Source: Rhodospirillaceae bacterium (GTDB taxonomy: Bacteria; Pseudomonadota; Alphaproteobacteria; JAEUKQ01). Taken from it: a stretch of 64,000 nt of DNA. A program made the position numbers and the translations under genes. Positions 26,429 to 34,685 of the stretch are shown in pieces. The DNA is taken from positions 310,001-374,000 of the forward strand of contig JADKIX010000010.1 of assembly GCA_016722635.1 (NCBI GenBank). The letters run 5' to 3'. The notes beneath the pieces are model-generated. The model saw only the letters and a list, made by a program, of their open reading frames with translations, did no database searches and was not told the DNA's origin. Position 1 is the first letter of the stretch, and each line of letters starts with the position of its first letter.

Positions 26429-26586
26429 TCTTGAACCATTTCTCCTAATCTATAAAAAGGCTATCATAGGGTATTTTCCCCTAAAAGTAAAAGCTTCTTT
26501 ATGGGGTGAAAAAACATTATTGTCGCATCGGGAGGGATTAAAAAAGCTTGTCCTGTTCAACGAATCAAATAAAAATATTGGCAAGC

Positions 26587-28431
26587 TTAAAAACCAAGAT
26601 TTTGTTGAGTGAAAAGGGCACTGAGTTGTTCCAGCATAGCTCCCCCCAATTCTTCCGCCTGATTTATTTTAACGGCACGTTTGTAATAGCGCGTGACATC
26701 ATGGCCGATGCCGATGGCAATAAGTTCTAGGGATGACTGTTTCTCTATTTGTGCAATCACTGCTTTCAGGTGGTTTTCTAAATAGGCCGAATGGTTGACC
26801 GATAAAGTTGCATCATCAACCGGTGCCCCATCCGATATCACCATCATGATTTTTCTGTCTTCCGAACGTTTGATTAGGCGATCAGCCGCCCATAACAAAG
26901 CCTCGCCGTCAATGTTTTCCTTAAGCAACCCTTCCCTTAACATTAAGCCCATATTCTTGCGGGTTCGCCGCCAGGGCAGGTCAGCAGCTTTATAAATAAT
27001 ATGCAGCAAATCATTTAAACGTCCGGGGGTGCCGAGTTTGCCTTCTGTGATCCAACGTTCTCGGGAAGATCCCCCTTTCCAGCTGCGGGTGGTAAACCCC
27101 AAAATCTCCACTTTTACGCCGCAACGCTCTAAGGTTCTAGCTAAAACATCCGCACAAATGGCGGCGATCGTAATCGGGCGTCCCCGCATGGACCCTGAAT
27201 TATCCAATAGCAGACAAACCACCGTATCTCGAAAATTGGTATTTTTCTCTATTTTAAAAGATAAGGGGGTGAAAGGGTTGGTGACGACTCTGCTTAAGCG
27301 GGCGGCATCAAGTAAGCCGTCTTCGGCGTCAAATTGCCAGGCTCTGGCTTGCTTCGCCATTAATCGTCGTTGCAATCGATTGGCTAATTTGGCCACCAAT
27401 GGTTGGAATTTAGCTAATTGCTGGTCAAGTTGTAGACGAAGCTGGGCCAATTCTGTACTATTTGCCAAATCATCGGCATGCTTGATTTCATCATAATCCC
27501 GGCAGAAAATTTTGTAGGCGGTTTCTTTCGAACTATTATGACCGGCGGGTGGTGTATGCAAACCATCACGGCTGCCTTCCTTGGCCTCTTGGTCTTGGGA
27601 TGAGGTTGCGAAATCCGGTAACTGGGCGGTATCTTCCACATCTGACGGATCATCCAAATTTTCAGGATCGGTTGATTGGGGGGTGCCAGCCAACGGATCC
27701 TGGTCATCTGCAGGCTTAGGTTTTTCCGGTTCAGCGAAGGCATCACCCTCCAAATCCTGTTCGTTTTCAGGATGCTTAGTTGATTGCTCCAGGCTGTCCA
27801 GATGAAGTTGTACCAATAACCGCCTGCAGGCTTTGGCATAGGCAGATTGGTTATGTTGTAAGGGATCTAAGGCGGACAGGAAGTTTTGGATGACTGGCAG
27901 TTCATCCGCCAAGTGACTGTGGACAAGCTGCTGGGCTTCCTCTGAAAGTTTTTGTTTGGTTAGGTGATGATTGGCCAAGGCTTTGAAAGCCAGAATTTTC
28001 TTTTGCTCGTCTGTTGAGCTTGAGAACATGCTTTGCTTGATTTGATGCTGTAGGCTTGCTGCCATATTTTCAGCAGCCCCCAGATATTTTTGTGATCCTA
28101 GGGATTCAACGCGTGCTTGCTCAAAACAATTGAAAATTTCTTTGGCATACTCTTGCTCAGGGCTTTCCCGATCATGAATTTTCGGGTTGTGATACCGTTG
28201 CCACATGGCGATTGCATCGCTTTGGCCGCGTAAATATTGGTAGTCGGCAGCATTGAGGGGGATAGGGGGGGGTGGCAGGGAAAAATGGGTGCCAACCGTC
28301 TTGGCCTCAAGCCCCTCTAAGGACAAGGTAGCATTTGGATTAGCTGATAAAGCTCTGATACTGCTGCCCAGCAAGCGTTGCAATTCATCCGTTAGCTCAT
28401 GGGAAGAATGATTGGGCAGGGTCGCGTTCAT
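26587..28431 (-). CDS. cobT: CobT-like cobaltochelatase subunit (VWA domain)
   Basis: In aerobic cobalamin synthesis CobN-S-T inserts cobalt into hydrogenobyrinate diamide; CobT is the VWA partner of the AAA+ subunit CobS. The 614-residue protein has an N-terminal CobT domain, a long acidic low-complexity linker (about residues 215-300, rich in Asp, Glu and Pro), then a von Willebrand A domain with the MIDAS motif DNSGS. I choose the ATG at 28431, which overlaps the cobS stop (ATGA); an upstream ATG at 28476 lies inside cobS. No CobN or other cob gene is near, so an orphan chaperone role with CobS is possible (see findings). Confidence 0.92.
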   Translation of the reverse strand: MNATLPNHSSHELTDELQRLLGSSIRALSANPNATLSLEGLEAKTVGTHFSLPPPPIPLNAADYQYLRGQSDAIAMWQRYHNPKIHDRESPEQEYAKEIFNCFEQARVESLGSQKYLGAAENMAASLQHQIKQSMFSSSTDEQKKILAFKALANHHLTKQKLSEEAQQLVHSHLADELPVIQNFLSALDPLQHNQSAYAKACRRLLVQLHLDSLEQSTKHPENEQDLEGDAFAEPEKPKPADDQDPLAGTPQSTDPENLDDPSDVEDTAQLPDFATSSQDQEAKEGSRDGLHTPPAGHNSSKETAYKIFCRDYDEIKHADDLANSTELAQLRLQLDQQLAKFQPLVAKLANRLQRRLMAKQARAWQFDAEDGLLDAARLSRVVTNPFTPLSFKIEKNTNFRDTVVCLLLDNSGSMRGRPITIAAICADVLARTLERCGVKVEILGFTTRSWKGGSSRERWITEGKLGTPGRLNDLLHIIYKAADLPWRRTRKNMGLMLREGLLKENIDGEALLWAADRLIKRSEDRKIMMVISDGAPVDDATLSVNHSAYLENHLKAVIAQIEKQSSLELIAIGIGHDVTRYYKRAVKINQAEELGGAMLEQLSALFTQQNLGF

Positions 28432-29474
28432 TGTTTTTGGAGAGTGGGCAGCGGGGTTATATCTTTGCCGAAACAACGCTGGTAATATTCATTAACCACT
28501 GGTCGTTCCACCTCATCGCATTTATTCCAGAAGGTCAATTTAAAAGCTAAAGCCAAATCCTGAAATATATGGGCATTTTCCGCCCAACTGATCACGGTGC
28601 GCGGGGACATGACGGTTGAAATGTCACCAGCCATAAAACCTTTGCGCGTTAATTCCGCCAAAGCCACCATGGCTTTGACTTGGCGTGTTCCTTCATCTGT
28701 GCGGTAAGATGGTTGTTTGGCAAGCACGATGGCAATTTCTTCTTCAGCGGCCAGATAGTTTAAGCTTGCAACAATATGCCAGCGGTCCATCTGGCCCTGA
28801 TTGATGGGTTGCGTGCCATGATATAAGCCGCTGGTATCGCCAAGGCCGATAGTATTGGCTGTGGCAAACAAGCGGAAGGCTGGATGTGGATTGATCACCC
28901 GGTTTTGATCGAGTAAGGTTAATTTGCCTTCTACCTCGAGCACCCGTTGAATCACAAACATCACATCCGGCCGCCCGGCATCATATTCGTCAAATACCAA
29001 CGCTACCGGATGCTGCAACGCCCAGGGTAATAACCCTTCTTTATATTCGGTTATCTGTTTCCCGTCTTTTAGCACGATAGCATCACGACCGATTAGATCG
29101 ATACGGCTGATATGGCTATCCAAATTAATGCGGATGCAGGGCCAGTTTAAGCGGGCGGCTACTTGTTCAATATGGGTGGATTTACCGGTGCCATGATACC
29201 CTTGGATCAGGACGCGCCGATTATACATAAAACCCGCCAGTATAGCTACCGTAGTGGCGGGATCAAAACGATAATTTGGATCGATTTCAGGCACATGGGC
29301 ACTGGGTTTGGAGAAAGCAGGAACCCGCCAATCTACGGTTAAACCGAATAAATCTTTAGCTGACTTAACGCTGTCGGGCAGATTAGGCAAGATGCCACTC
29401 ACCGCATCCGGTGATGAGGTGTTTGTATTGGTTGGGATTATATTGCTGGGTTGGCGTTTATTATTTGGGTTCAT
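28428..29474 (-). CDS. cobS: CobS-like cobaltochelatase subunit (MoxR-type AAA+ ATPase)
   Basis: AAA+ ATPase that drives chelatase assembly with CobT. Walker A is GYHGTGKST (about residue 90), Walker B VALVFDEYDAG, sensor-type LFATANTIGLGD and the helix-insert region GLYHGTQPINQGQMDRWH, all typical of CobS. I choose the ATG at 29474, behind a weak AGGT site; an ATG at 29498 adds eight residues. It is coupled to cobT by a stop/start overlap, and a J-domain gene lies 170 bp upstream on the same strand. Confidence 0.92.
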   Translation of the reverse strand: MNPNNKRQPSNIIPTNTNTSSPDAVSGILPNLPDSVKSAKDLFGLTVDWRVPAFSKPSAHVPEIDPNYRFDPATTVAILAGFMYNRRVLIQGYHGTGKSTHIEQVAARLNWPCIRINLDSHISRIDLIGRDAIVLKDGKQITEYKEGLLPWALQHPVALVFDEYDAGRPDVMFVIQRVLEVEGKLTLLDQNRVINPHPAFRLFATANTIGLGDTSGLYHGTQPINQGQMDRWHIVASLNYLAAEEEIAIVLAKQPSYRTDEGTRQVKAMVALAELTRKGFMAGDISTVMSPRTVISWAENAHIFQDLALAFKLTFWNKCDEVERPVVNEYYQRCFGKDITPLPTLQKQ

Positions 29475-29644
29475 ATGATAGAGACCTATAAAAAGCATAT
29501 CAGGGACTTTAAGAAAGATGACTTTCCCTAATACGCTTTTAAAAATATATTAACAGGAAGTATTCACCAGATTTTTTCCGAAGATCAAAAAAATAGCAAG
29601 AAATAAAGAAAAGGACTCCATCTCAAAGCTAGACCAAGATGGCT

Positions 29645-30232
29645 TCAGGAAGCCTTATCATTTTTCTTTGCATCAACCGCATGGGTTTTTAAAAATTGAT
29701 AAGCGCGATTAATTTCTTTAAGGCGCTCTTCGGCCCCATTATCACCGCTGTTTAAATCGGGATGATGCTGTTTGGCCAGTTGTTTATACTGTTTCTTAAT
29801 GTCTTGGAAACTGACGGGTGGCGCTAAATTTAACAATTGTAACGCTTTCCTTTCCTCTATAATAATGTGGGTGGGTCTTTCATCGGCGGGCGGCTTTTCT
29901 TGCGAGGAATAGGGTTCATTTTCTTCATCAAAAAATTGGAAACGCTGGTTGATTTTGGTAAAAGGGTTGCCCCGCAGCGGCCAAGAAGGTTTTTCCCAAA
30001 CCGTATCTTGACGGATGGACCATTCAATTTGCGATTCTGACATGCCCTCATAATAATTCCATTGCTTGTTATAATCCCTGACATGGGGCAGGCAAAACCA
30101 CCAATATTCGTATAATTGTTGGGGCGATTTAGGGGCGCGGAACATGCCTGCTTCGGTACAACAAGCATGGTCACAACCGCGGGGTGGCGGCATTTCTTTC
30201 TTATAGGTCGTAAAAATTTTTCGATTACGCAT
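29645..30232 (-). CDS. J-domain (DnaJ-like) protein of the CobS/CobT neighbourhood
   Basis: Co-chaperone that would stimulate an Hsp70 through its J domain. About 195 residues: an N-terminal region with a cysteine/histidine cluster (RGCDHACCTEAG) and the family segment APKSPQQLYEYWWFCLPHVRDYNKQWNYYEGM (quoted in parts), then a C-terminal J domain (last ~60 residues) with the HPD tripeptide in KQHHPDLN. The J domain at the C-terminus is the arrangement found in the alphaproteobacterial protein next to cobS. I choose the ATG at 30232; an in-frame start at 30283 adds 17 residues without family resemblance. Confidence 0.88.
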   Translation of the reverse strand: MRNRKIFTTYKKEMPPPRGCDHACCTEAGMFRAPKSPQQLYEYWWFCLPHVRDYNKQWNYYEGMSESQIEWSIRQDTVWEKPSWPLRGNPFTKINQRFQFFDEENEPYSSQEKPPADERPTHIIIEERKALQLLNLAPPVSFQDIKKQYKQLAKQHHPDLNSGDNGAEERLKEINRAYQFLKTHAVDAKKNDKAS

Positions 30233-30283
30233 AGTCCATAATATGTGCTGCCAACGATTAATAGGCAAGATAGGCAAGAACAA

Positions 30284-30621
30284 TTTTTAAGGCTGCTGTG
30301 TTTTTTCTTGACACGTATTTTTTACCCAATGTCGGATGGCGATCAAGGAATAGGCTAGTTTATTGCCAGCTATATATCTGTGTTATTTTGTGGCTATTAT
30401 TTGATAGTAACTGCGGCAGGTAAATGCTTGGCAAAAACGCCCTTCCGGTGTTTCCGCATCTGCCTTGGAAGATGAAACTCAACAGGTGCTGGCAGATTAC
30501 CTGACAGATTGCGGAGTTTGTTGGTAATTGATATAAGACCTAGAGAATTTATTCCGTGAGAAAAACCTAGGAGTTAAAATTCCATCTTTTGTTAATTTTT
30601 AACAGATAAGGCAATTGTACC
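30284..30621. other. Intergenic region holding a decayed toxin-gene fragment
   Basis: 338 bp between the J-domain gene and the first membrane-protein gene. It contains the fragment described at 30421-30510. The rest shows a TTGACA hexamer at 30319 without a good -10, and an AT-rich leader before 30622 with no strong ribosome-binding site. No complete reading frame is supported. Confidence 0.5.
30421..30510 (-). pseudogene. Decayed fragment related to the effector gene at 31891-34623
   Basis: Bases 30422-30470 align without gaps to 32782-32830, with roughly 80% identity by eye; weaker similarity continues to about 30510. On the minus strand the fragment reads SKADAETPEGRFCQAF where the intact gene reads PKADAETLLGRLWQAF. 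It is far too short to be functional and soon meets a stop. It looks like the scar of a second copy of the effector gene or of recombination between paralogues. Confidence 0.6.
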
Positions 30622-30981
30622 ATGAGCATAGATAAAATGAAAGACATGGAAGATAAATTTGCAGAAGTTCAAAATAGATTTCTTGAAAAAAAGAATGAAA
30701 TAGATGCGAAGGAAAAATCTGTAGATGAAAAGCGACATATTCATGTTACTAATGTGGTTAGCGAATATAAAAATTCTGAACAAAATAGGATTATTTACAT
30801 TGTTTACGGGACCGCTTTGACCAATGTTGTCGCTATAAATTCCTTAGGGCAACATCCTAATGTAACTTTTTTTATTGCTGCCCTGGTATGGTCTTTAGCT
30901 GCTTATGTAATATGGCTTTATATGGAAAGATGGGCTTTTTATTCCAGAACCATTAAAGTAGAAAATTATTATTTAAAATGA
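30622..30981 (+). CDS. Small membrane protein with N-terminal coiled coil, unknown function
   Basis: I do not recognise this 119-residue protein. Residues 1-45 are highly charged and helical (MSIDKMKDMEDKFAEVQNRF onward), a likely cytoplasmic coiled coil. Two membrane segments follow, about residues 57-75 (IIYIVYGTALTNVVAI) and 81-102 (VTFFIAALVWSLAAYVIWL), then a short basic tail. The gene is markedly richer in AT than the housekeeping genes on either side, suggesting acquisition. Its TGA is one base before the ATG of the next gene, so the two form a translationally linked pair. Confidence 0.7.
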   Translation: MSIDKMKDMEDKFAEVQNRFLEKKNEIDAKEKSVDEKRHIHVTNVVSEYKNSEQNRIIYIVYGTALTNVVAINSLGQHPNVTFFIAALVWSLAAYVIWLYMERWAFYSRTIKVENYYLK

Positions 30982-30982
30982 A

Positions 30983-31378
30983 ATGTTAGAATTGAGGCAA
31001 AAGACTCTCGACAATCTTGGGGATTTTTTTAAACAGATAGACCCAAACAACCTTGCTAAAGACCTACAATTACATTTTATCAATAAAATTAATGAAGAAA
31101 TATCTGCAGGCAAGGAAAATTTTGCAAGATATAATAATAAAATGTCCGAGAATCAGAGACATACGGATATAGCGGAAATAACCTATGCGCTTTTCCTAAT
31201 AATTTCCTGGATATTTAGTTTAATCGCCAGCCTATGCACTTTCGTTTATATAACATTTATTCCAGTTTGTTTGGGAGAGATAGCAATCTACACTTCGTTA
31301 ATTGTCTTGCTAGTATCAGCCACTATTTCTATTTATAAAAGACGCAAACTGAGCTTGTTATTGAGAGGATTGAAGTAA
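30983..31378 (+). CDS. Small membrane protein, second gene of the pair, unknown function
   Basis: A 131-residue protein I cannot assign. It has the same plan as its neighbour: a charged helical N-terminal region (residues 1-60, LDNLGDFFKQIDPNNLAKDL) followed by two membrane segments, about residues 66-88 (EITYALFLIISWIFSLIASL) and 95-118 (GEIAIYTSLIVLLVSATISI), and a basic tail KRRKLSLLLRGLK. AT-rich codon use like the first gene. A transcript would end at the hairpins at 31419-31470. The shared layout suggests that the two proteins act as a complex, perhaps as accessory or immunity factors of the toxin island. Confidence 0.7.
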   Translation: MLELRQKTLDNLGDFFKQIDPNNLAKDLQLHFINKINEEISAGKENFARYNNKMSENQRHTDIAEITYALFLIISWIFSLIASLCTFVYITFIPVCLGEIAIYTSLIVLLVSATISIYKRRKLSLLLRGLK

Positions 31379-31418
31379 GCTAAAATGAGAATTTTGCTTA
31401 AAAACCTAAAAAAGATGT

Positions 31419-31470
31419 GCTTACTCGGCGTGCCCGAGTGAGCAAAAAAGGGCAGCCGAGCTGCCCTTTA
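31419..31470. terminator. Double hairpin between convergent genes
   Basis: Stem 1 GCTTACTCGG (31419-31428) with CCGAGTGAGC (31434-31443). Stem 2 GGGCAGC (31450-31456) with GCTGCCC (31460-31466), flanked by A and T runs. On the minus strand stem 2 is followed by six T, ending the transcript of the gene at 31502. On the plus strand it ends the membrane-protein pair. Confidence 0.75.
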
Positions 31471-31501
31471 ATTTAATTAATGACGAAGGAAAGGGTTACC
31501 C

Positions 31502-31864
31502 CTAAGCAGGTTTTTTCCAGCCCCGCCGCTCAGCTTCGGCCAATAAAGCTGGGATGACTTCATCCCCCAACCATTTTTTGGCATCATCCCTGCCATCAAG
31601 ACCGGTATAAGCGGCATCACCAATCACTTCCCAAGAATCCATCTCTTTTGCCAACATTGTTTGCAAATCCGTAATGCTTTGCCAGTAATCATTAACATAC
31701 GTTTTATCATTTGATCTAAGTTCTGCATATCCCTTAGCAAAATCATCATAATTTTTATATTTACAATCTGGGTCTCCAAAAATGCTCATATTCATCCCTA
31801 GAAACCATAAGAATTGTATACCCCATTCATATTCTTTATTTAACTGATCTTTTGTTTTTTGCAT
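31502..31864 (-). CDS. Candidate immunity protein for the RNase A-like effector
   Basis: A 120-residue acidic, soluble protein without signal peptide or membrane segments; no family recognised. It starts 26 bp after the effector gene stops, on the same strand, and is followed by a terminator. A small acidic gene directly behind a polymorphic toxin is the usual place and character of its cognate immunity gene, so this role is inferred from context only. Notable stretches are EYEWGIQFLWFLGMNMSI near the N-terminus and EVIPALLAEAERRGWKKP at the end. AT-rich compared with the effector. Confidence 0.7.
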   Translation of the reverse strand: MQKTKDQLNKEYEWGIQFLWFLGMNMSIFGDPDCKYKNYDDFAKGYAELRSNDKTYVNDYWQSITDLQTMLAKEMDSWEVIGDAAYTGLDGRDDAKKWLGDEVIPALLAEAERRGWKKPA

Positions 31865-31890
31865 TTGTAATCTCCTTATTTAGAGGATTT

Positions 31891-34011
31891 TTATTCAAAA
31901 CTGGGAAAGTGATCAAACAGTCTGTAGCCATTCTGTGTGCGTACAATCCAAACCGTCATTTTATAGGTAGGCATAAAGTGAGTGCCGCCACGTGGTATGC
32001 CAAAACCTGTTAATTCCCCGTTGGGCGGGATATATTTTAGCACTAAGCTTTTACCTGCTGTAACCGTTGGCAGCCAGCTTTCAATGATACTGCCATTATG
32101 TCTAAGTGTCTCTTTTACCAAATAATCCTCATGATCAGCACTAAAGGTATGAGTTGAAGCGGTTGGAATGCGTGCGCCCGGCTGAGGGTTCAAAACGCGA
32201 TCTGCCGTCGCTTTTGGCCCATCATAAACATGTTTCAGTCCATGACCGCTTAATAAATCTTGCACTTCAATGTTCCAATCCGTTCTTGTATGCCAATCAC
32301 TGGTGTGGTTGCGGTAAATCTCCAATTGTTCAGGCGTATAATTTGGTAAAGGTCGGCGTACAATCGGCGTATTGTCATAAATAGATGGAATATCATGAAT
32401 GGAATATACAGTTCTTGTAGTGTTCTGTAAAGGGGTTTGTGAAGTTAACGGGATAGGTTCTTGTTTCAGGGTTGAAGGGTTAACAGGGGTGATAGGCATT
32501 TCCTGGGTTGCAGAGTGGGTTGGGGAAAGTGGCTGGGGTTCAAGATTGCCAGGCTTTAGGGTAGCATTTGGTTGGGCTGCGTCACGCTCAAGGCTTGCTA
32601 CCAGGGATTTGCCGTTTCGAGCCAGGCCCGCAAGTGCGCCACCGCCACTGAGGATACCGAACAGGTTTTGGACATATTCCGGGTACCCCGCTTCCTTGGC
32701 AGATTGCATAGTCAGGTTGCCAAGACCACCAGCGATCATGCCAGCCTTACCGATGGCGCCACCGCCGGTAACGCCACTGACAAATGCTTGCCATAAGCGC
32801 CCAAGGAGTGTTTCGGCATCTGCCTTGGGAATAAAACCAAAGAGGTTCTGACGCCAGTAATCAGGTTTTTCGAAGATGCGCCTGGGTTTTATGCCATGTT
32901 GGCGAGCGATGATTTCTAAGGGTCCAGGACCAATGAGTTGTTTTAACTCATCTTCTACCACTCCAGGTAAGCCTAAGAGAAGCGAAGCACCATCGGCAGC
33001 GGCGGATAAGGTACGGTCGATGAAATCGGGTTGATTCAAGAGGGGGGTGATGGGCAATACCCATAGGGCTTGGGGTAGATTAGAATCTTTGGAATACTGG
33101 GCTAGTTCTAATCTTCTTAGGGCAAGCAAAGGTAGGATCCGTTCGCGGATGGCGACATCGGGATGATTGGCAGCTTGCTGTTCTAAGCTTTGCAAATCAT
33201 CCTGCAATTGGTGCATGGTTTCAACCAGGGTGGTGACGGATGTAAAATCCCAAGCATTGGGCACCGGCGGCAAGGTTGGGGAAGTGAGAAGGTAATAGAG
33301 GCGGTTGTGGGGATCGGCGGCCCCGCCTAATTGCCAATCGGGCAAGAGGGTGGAGGCTGCAAAATTATGGGCCAACACCTCCTCCGGCAATTGGGCGGCC
33401 AGGGAGGGGTTGGTTTGCCAAACCTCCGCCAGGCGTTGGCTGAACTTCAAGCCATCCCGGCCGTGGATCAGGCGGCTTAAGGCAGGCTTGGCAGATTTGG
33501 GGATAATCTTGGTTAAGCGGAAGAGATCAGGTAAGGCGCCTGCTAATTGTTGATCGCTGTCTTTGCCATGATTAAGAAGGAAATGGTAATCCGCGGCTTG
33601 CAGATCATCTGGGTTGTGGGGATCAAGGGGTTGATCCTTAAACCCCTGCTGGATACGGTCCAAATAAGCTTGATGTTTGGCGCTTTGCTTAACCGCATGG
33701 GCGCTTAATTGTGACAATAGATTGAGGGTGTGTTGGGGTAAGGCCTGGGTCAATTCCAGATCAGCCAGCTCAGAGGGGGATAATTGCCCGGCCTTGTCCA
33801 GATAATCCTGGGATTTGCTGAACCAACCCTTCAGACGGTTATCGGTCTGTTGCAACAAGGCTTGTTGCTGTTGATGTTGTTGATCAAGCGGCAGGGAATG
33901 CAAGCGGCGCTCGGCCCGTTGCTCAAGCCGTTGGCGGTCTTGTGGGTTTAAGCCGACCAGCAAGGGATTGGTATGCAAGGCTTGGGCGATGCTATGGGGG
34001 GCGTTGTTCAA
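31891..34011 (-). CDS. Large effector, C-terminal part with RNase A-like toxin domain
   Basis: 706 residues from a TTG at 34011; the same frame is open back to a TAA at 34108-34110 and continues beyond it as the gene at 34108-34623. Residues 1-330 are helical and Gln/Leu-rich (NPLLVGLNPQDRQRLEQRAE). Around residues 420-470 is a Gly/Ala-rich hydrophobic stretch (GGGAIGKAGMIAGGLGNL) like the pretoxin region of polymorphic toxins. The last ~130 residues (HGLKHV, ARIPTASTHTFS, IIESWL, LVLKYI, GFGI, TQNGYRLFDHFPS) follow the layout of the bacterial RNase A-like toxin domain seen in CdiA-type proteins. No signal peptide is visible. The fold assignment is by eye and should be treated as moderately supported. 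Confidence 0.75.
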   Translation of the reverse strand: MNNAPHSIAQALHTNPLLVGLNPQDRQRLEQRAERRLHSLPLDQQHQQQQALLQQTDNRLKGWFSKSQDYLDKAGQLSPSELADLELTQALPQHTLNLLSQLSAHAVKQSAKHQAYLDRIQQGFKDQPLDPHNPDDLQAADYHFLLNHGKDSDQQLAGALPDLFRLTKIIPKSAKPALSRLIHGRDGLKFSQRLAEVWQTNPSLAAQLPEEVLAHNFAASTLLPDWQLGGAADPHNRLYYLLTSPTLPPVPNAWDFTSVTTLVETMHQLQDDLQSLEQQAANHPDVAIRERILPLLALRRLELAQYSKDSNLPQALWVLPITPLLNQPDFIDRTLSAAADGASLLLGLPGVVEDELKQLIGPGPLEIIARQHGIKPRRIFEKPDYWRQNLFGFIPKADAETLLGRLWQAFVSGVTGGGAIGKAGMIAGGLGNLTMQSAKEAGYPEYVQNLFGILSGGGALAGLARNGKSLVASLERDAAQPNATLKPGNLEPQPLSPTHSATQEMPITPVNPSTLKQEPIPLTSQTPLQNTTRTVYSIHDIPSIYDNTPIVRRPLPNYTPEQLEIYRNHTSDWHTRTDWNIEVQDLLSGHGLKHVYDGPKATADRVLNPQPGARIPTASTHTFSADHEDYLVKETLRHNGSIIESWLPTVTAGKSLVLKYIPPNGELTGFGIPRGGTHFMPTYKMTVWIVRTQNGYRLFDHFPSFE

Positions 34012-34107
34012 TAACAGGTTAGCCTGGTCTTGGGCTAAGGAACGTTTAAAGCCATCACCTAAGCGTTCGGCATCTTCCCCTGGGATAATCCCCTCATCCC
34101 GGGCGTC

Positions 34108-34623
34108 TTACAACAGTTGCAATCCCTTATGCAAATGCCAGGCTTGCTGTTGGGGCAGGGTGGCCGAGGAGGCAAGGGTTTGATGTTTTTGCAGTGATTT
34201 GGGCAAATTGCTGGCGGCTGATTGGTTCAGGGTGGCCGCATCCTGGGCTTGTTGTTGCAAGGCCAAGCTGTGGGTTAACAAATCCGCATCCTCCAGCACC
34301 TGGCCGGGTAGATATTTGCTGGTGGGCAGTTTCTTGCCCTGCATCAGGCTATCCAGCATCAAACTATGGGCGTTGATCAAGGTTGCGGCAGGCTTGGGGG
34401 TTAAGGCGGGCAAGGGCGAATGCAGCGTGAAATCATCCATGCCCCCCTCATCCATCCCGCCATCAAAGCCGGTATTACCCCACCCCGCCGCCTGCCCCCA
34501 CCCGCTATTGAGGCTAAGGCTGATGCCATTTGAGTTAAAGGGTGAATCCTTATCCTCCCCCCAGCCTTTAGTTGCCGGATCATCCTCTCCTCGGTATTTT
34601 GTACGTTCTTTTAACTCACCCAT
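34108..34623 (-). CDS. Large effector, N-terminal part ending at an in-frame stop
   Basis: 171 residues from the ATG at 34623, which follows GGAGG by five bases; an in-frame GTG at 34635 is less likely. The N-terminus is hydrophilic with a Gly/Trp/Asp-rich segment (GWGQAAGWGNTGFDGGMDEG) and then helices rich in Leu, Gln and Ala. It has no signal peptide. The TAA at 34108-34110 is followed in the same frame by DARDEGIIPGEDAERLG and on into the gene at 31891-34011, so the two would be one 910-residue protein if the stop were a sense codon such as CAA. Confidence 0.7.
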   Translation of the reverse strand: MGELKERTKYRGEDDPATKGWGEDKDSPFNSNGISLSLNSGWGQAAGWGNTGFDGGMDEGGMDDFTLHSPLPALTPKPAATLINAHSLMLDSLMQGKKLPTSKYLPGQVLEDADLLTHSLALQQQAQDAATLNQSAASNLPKSLQKHQTLASSATLPQQQAWHLHKGLQLL

Positions 34624-34685
34624 CCTTACCTCCACTCCGGTTGAAAATACTTGAATAGGACTGCCCTTGAAATCAACATATGTTC

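Noticed and set aside
26795..27839. Frames of 66-155 codons overlapping cobT
   Set aside because: Shadows of the cobT coding sequence in other frames; the CobT frame has VWA and MIDAS motifs and full length.
30622..31378. Holin/antiholin pair of a prophage
   Set aside because: Two-helix membrane proteins can be holins, but no endolysin, portal, tail or integrase gene lies nearby, and the long charged N-termini are atypical.
32399..34654. Long antisense frames on the plus strand over the effector gene
   Set aside because: They mirror the GC-biased codons of the minus-strand gene, are Trp/Arg/Cys-rich and have no domain or ribosome-binding site.
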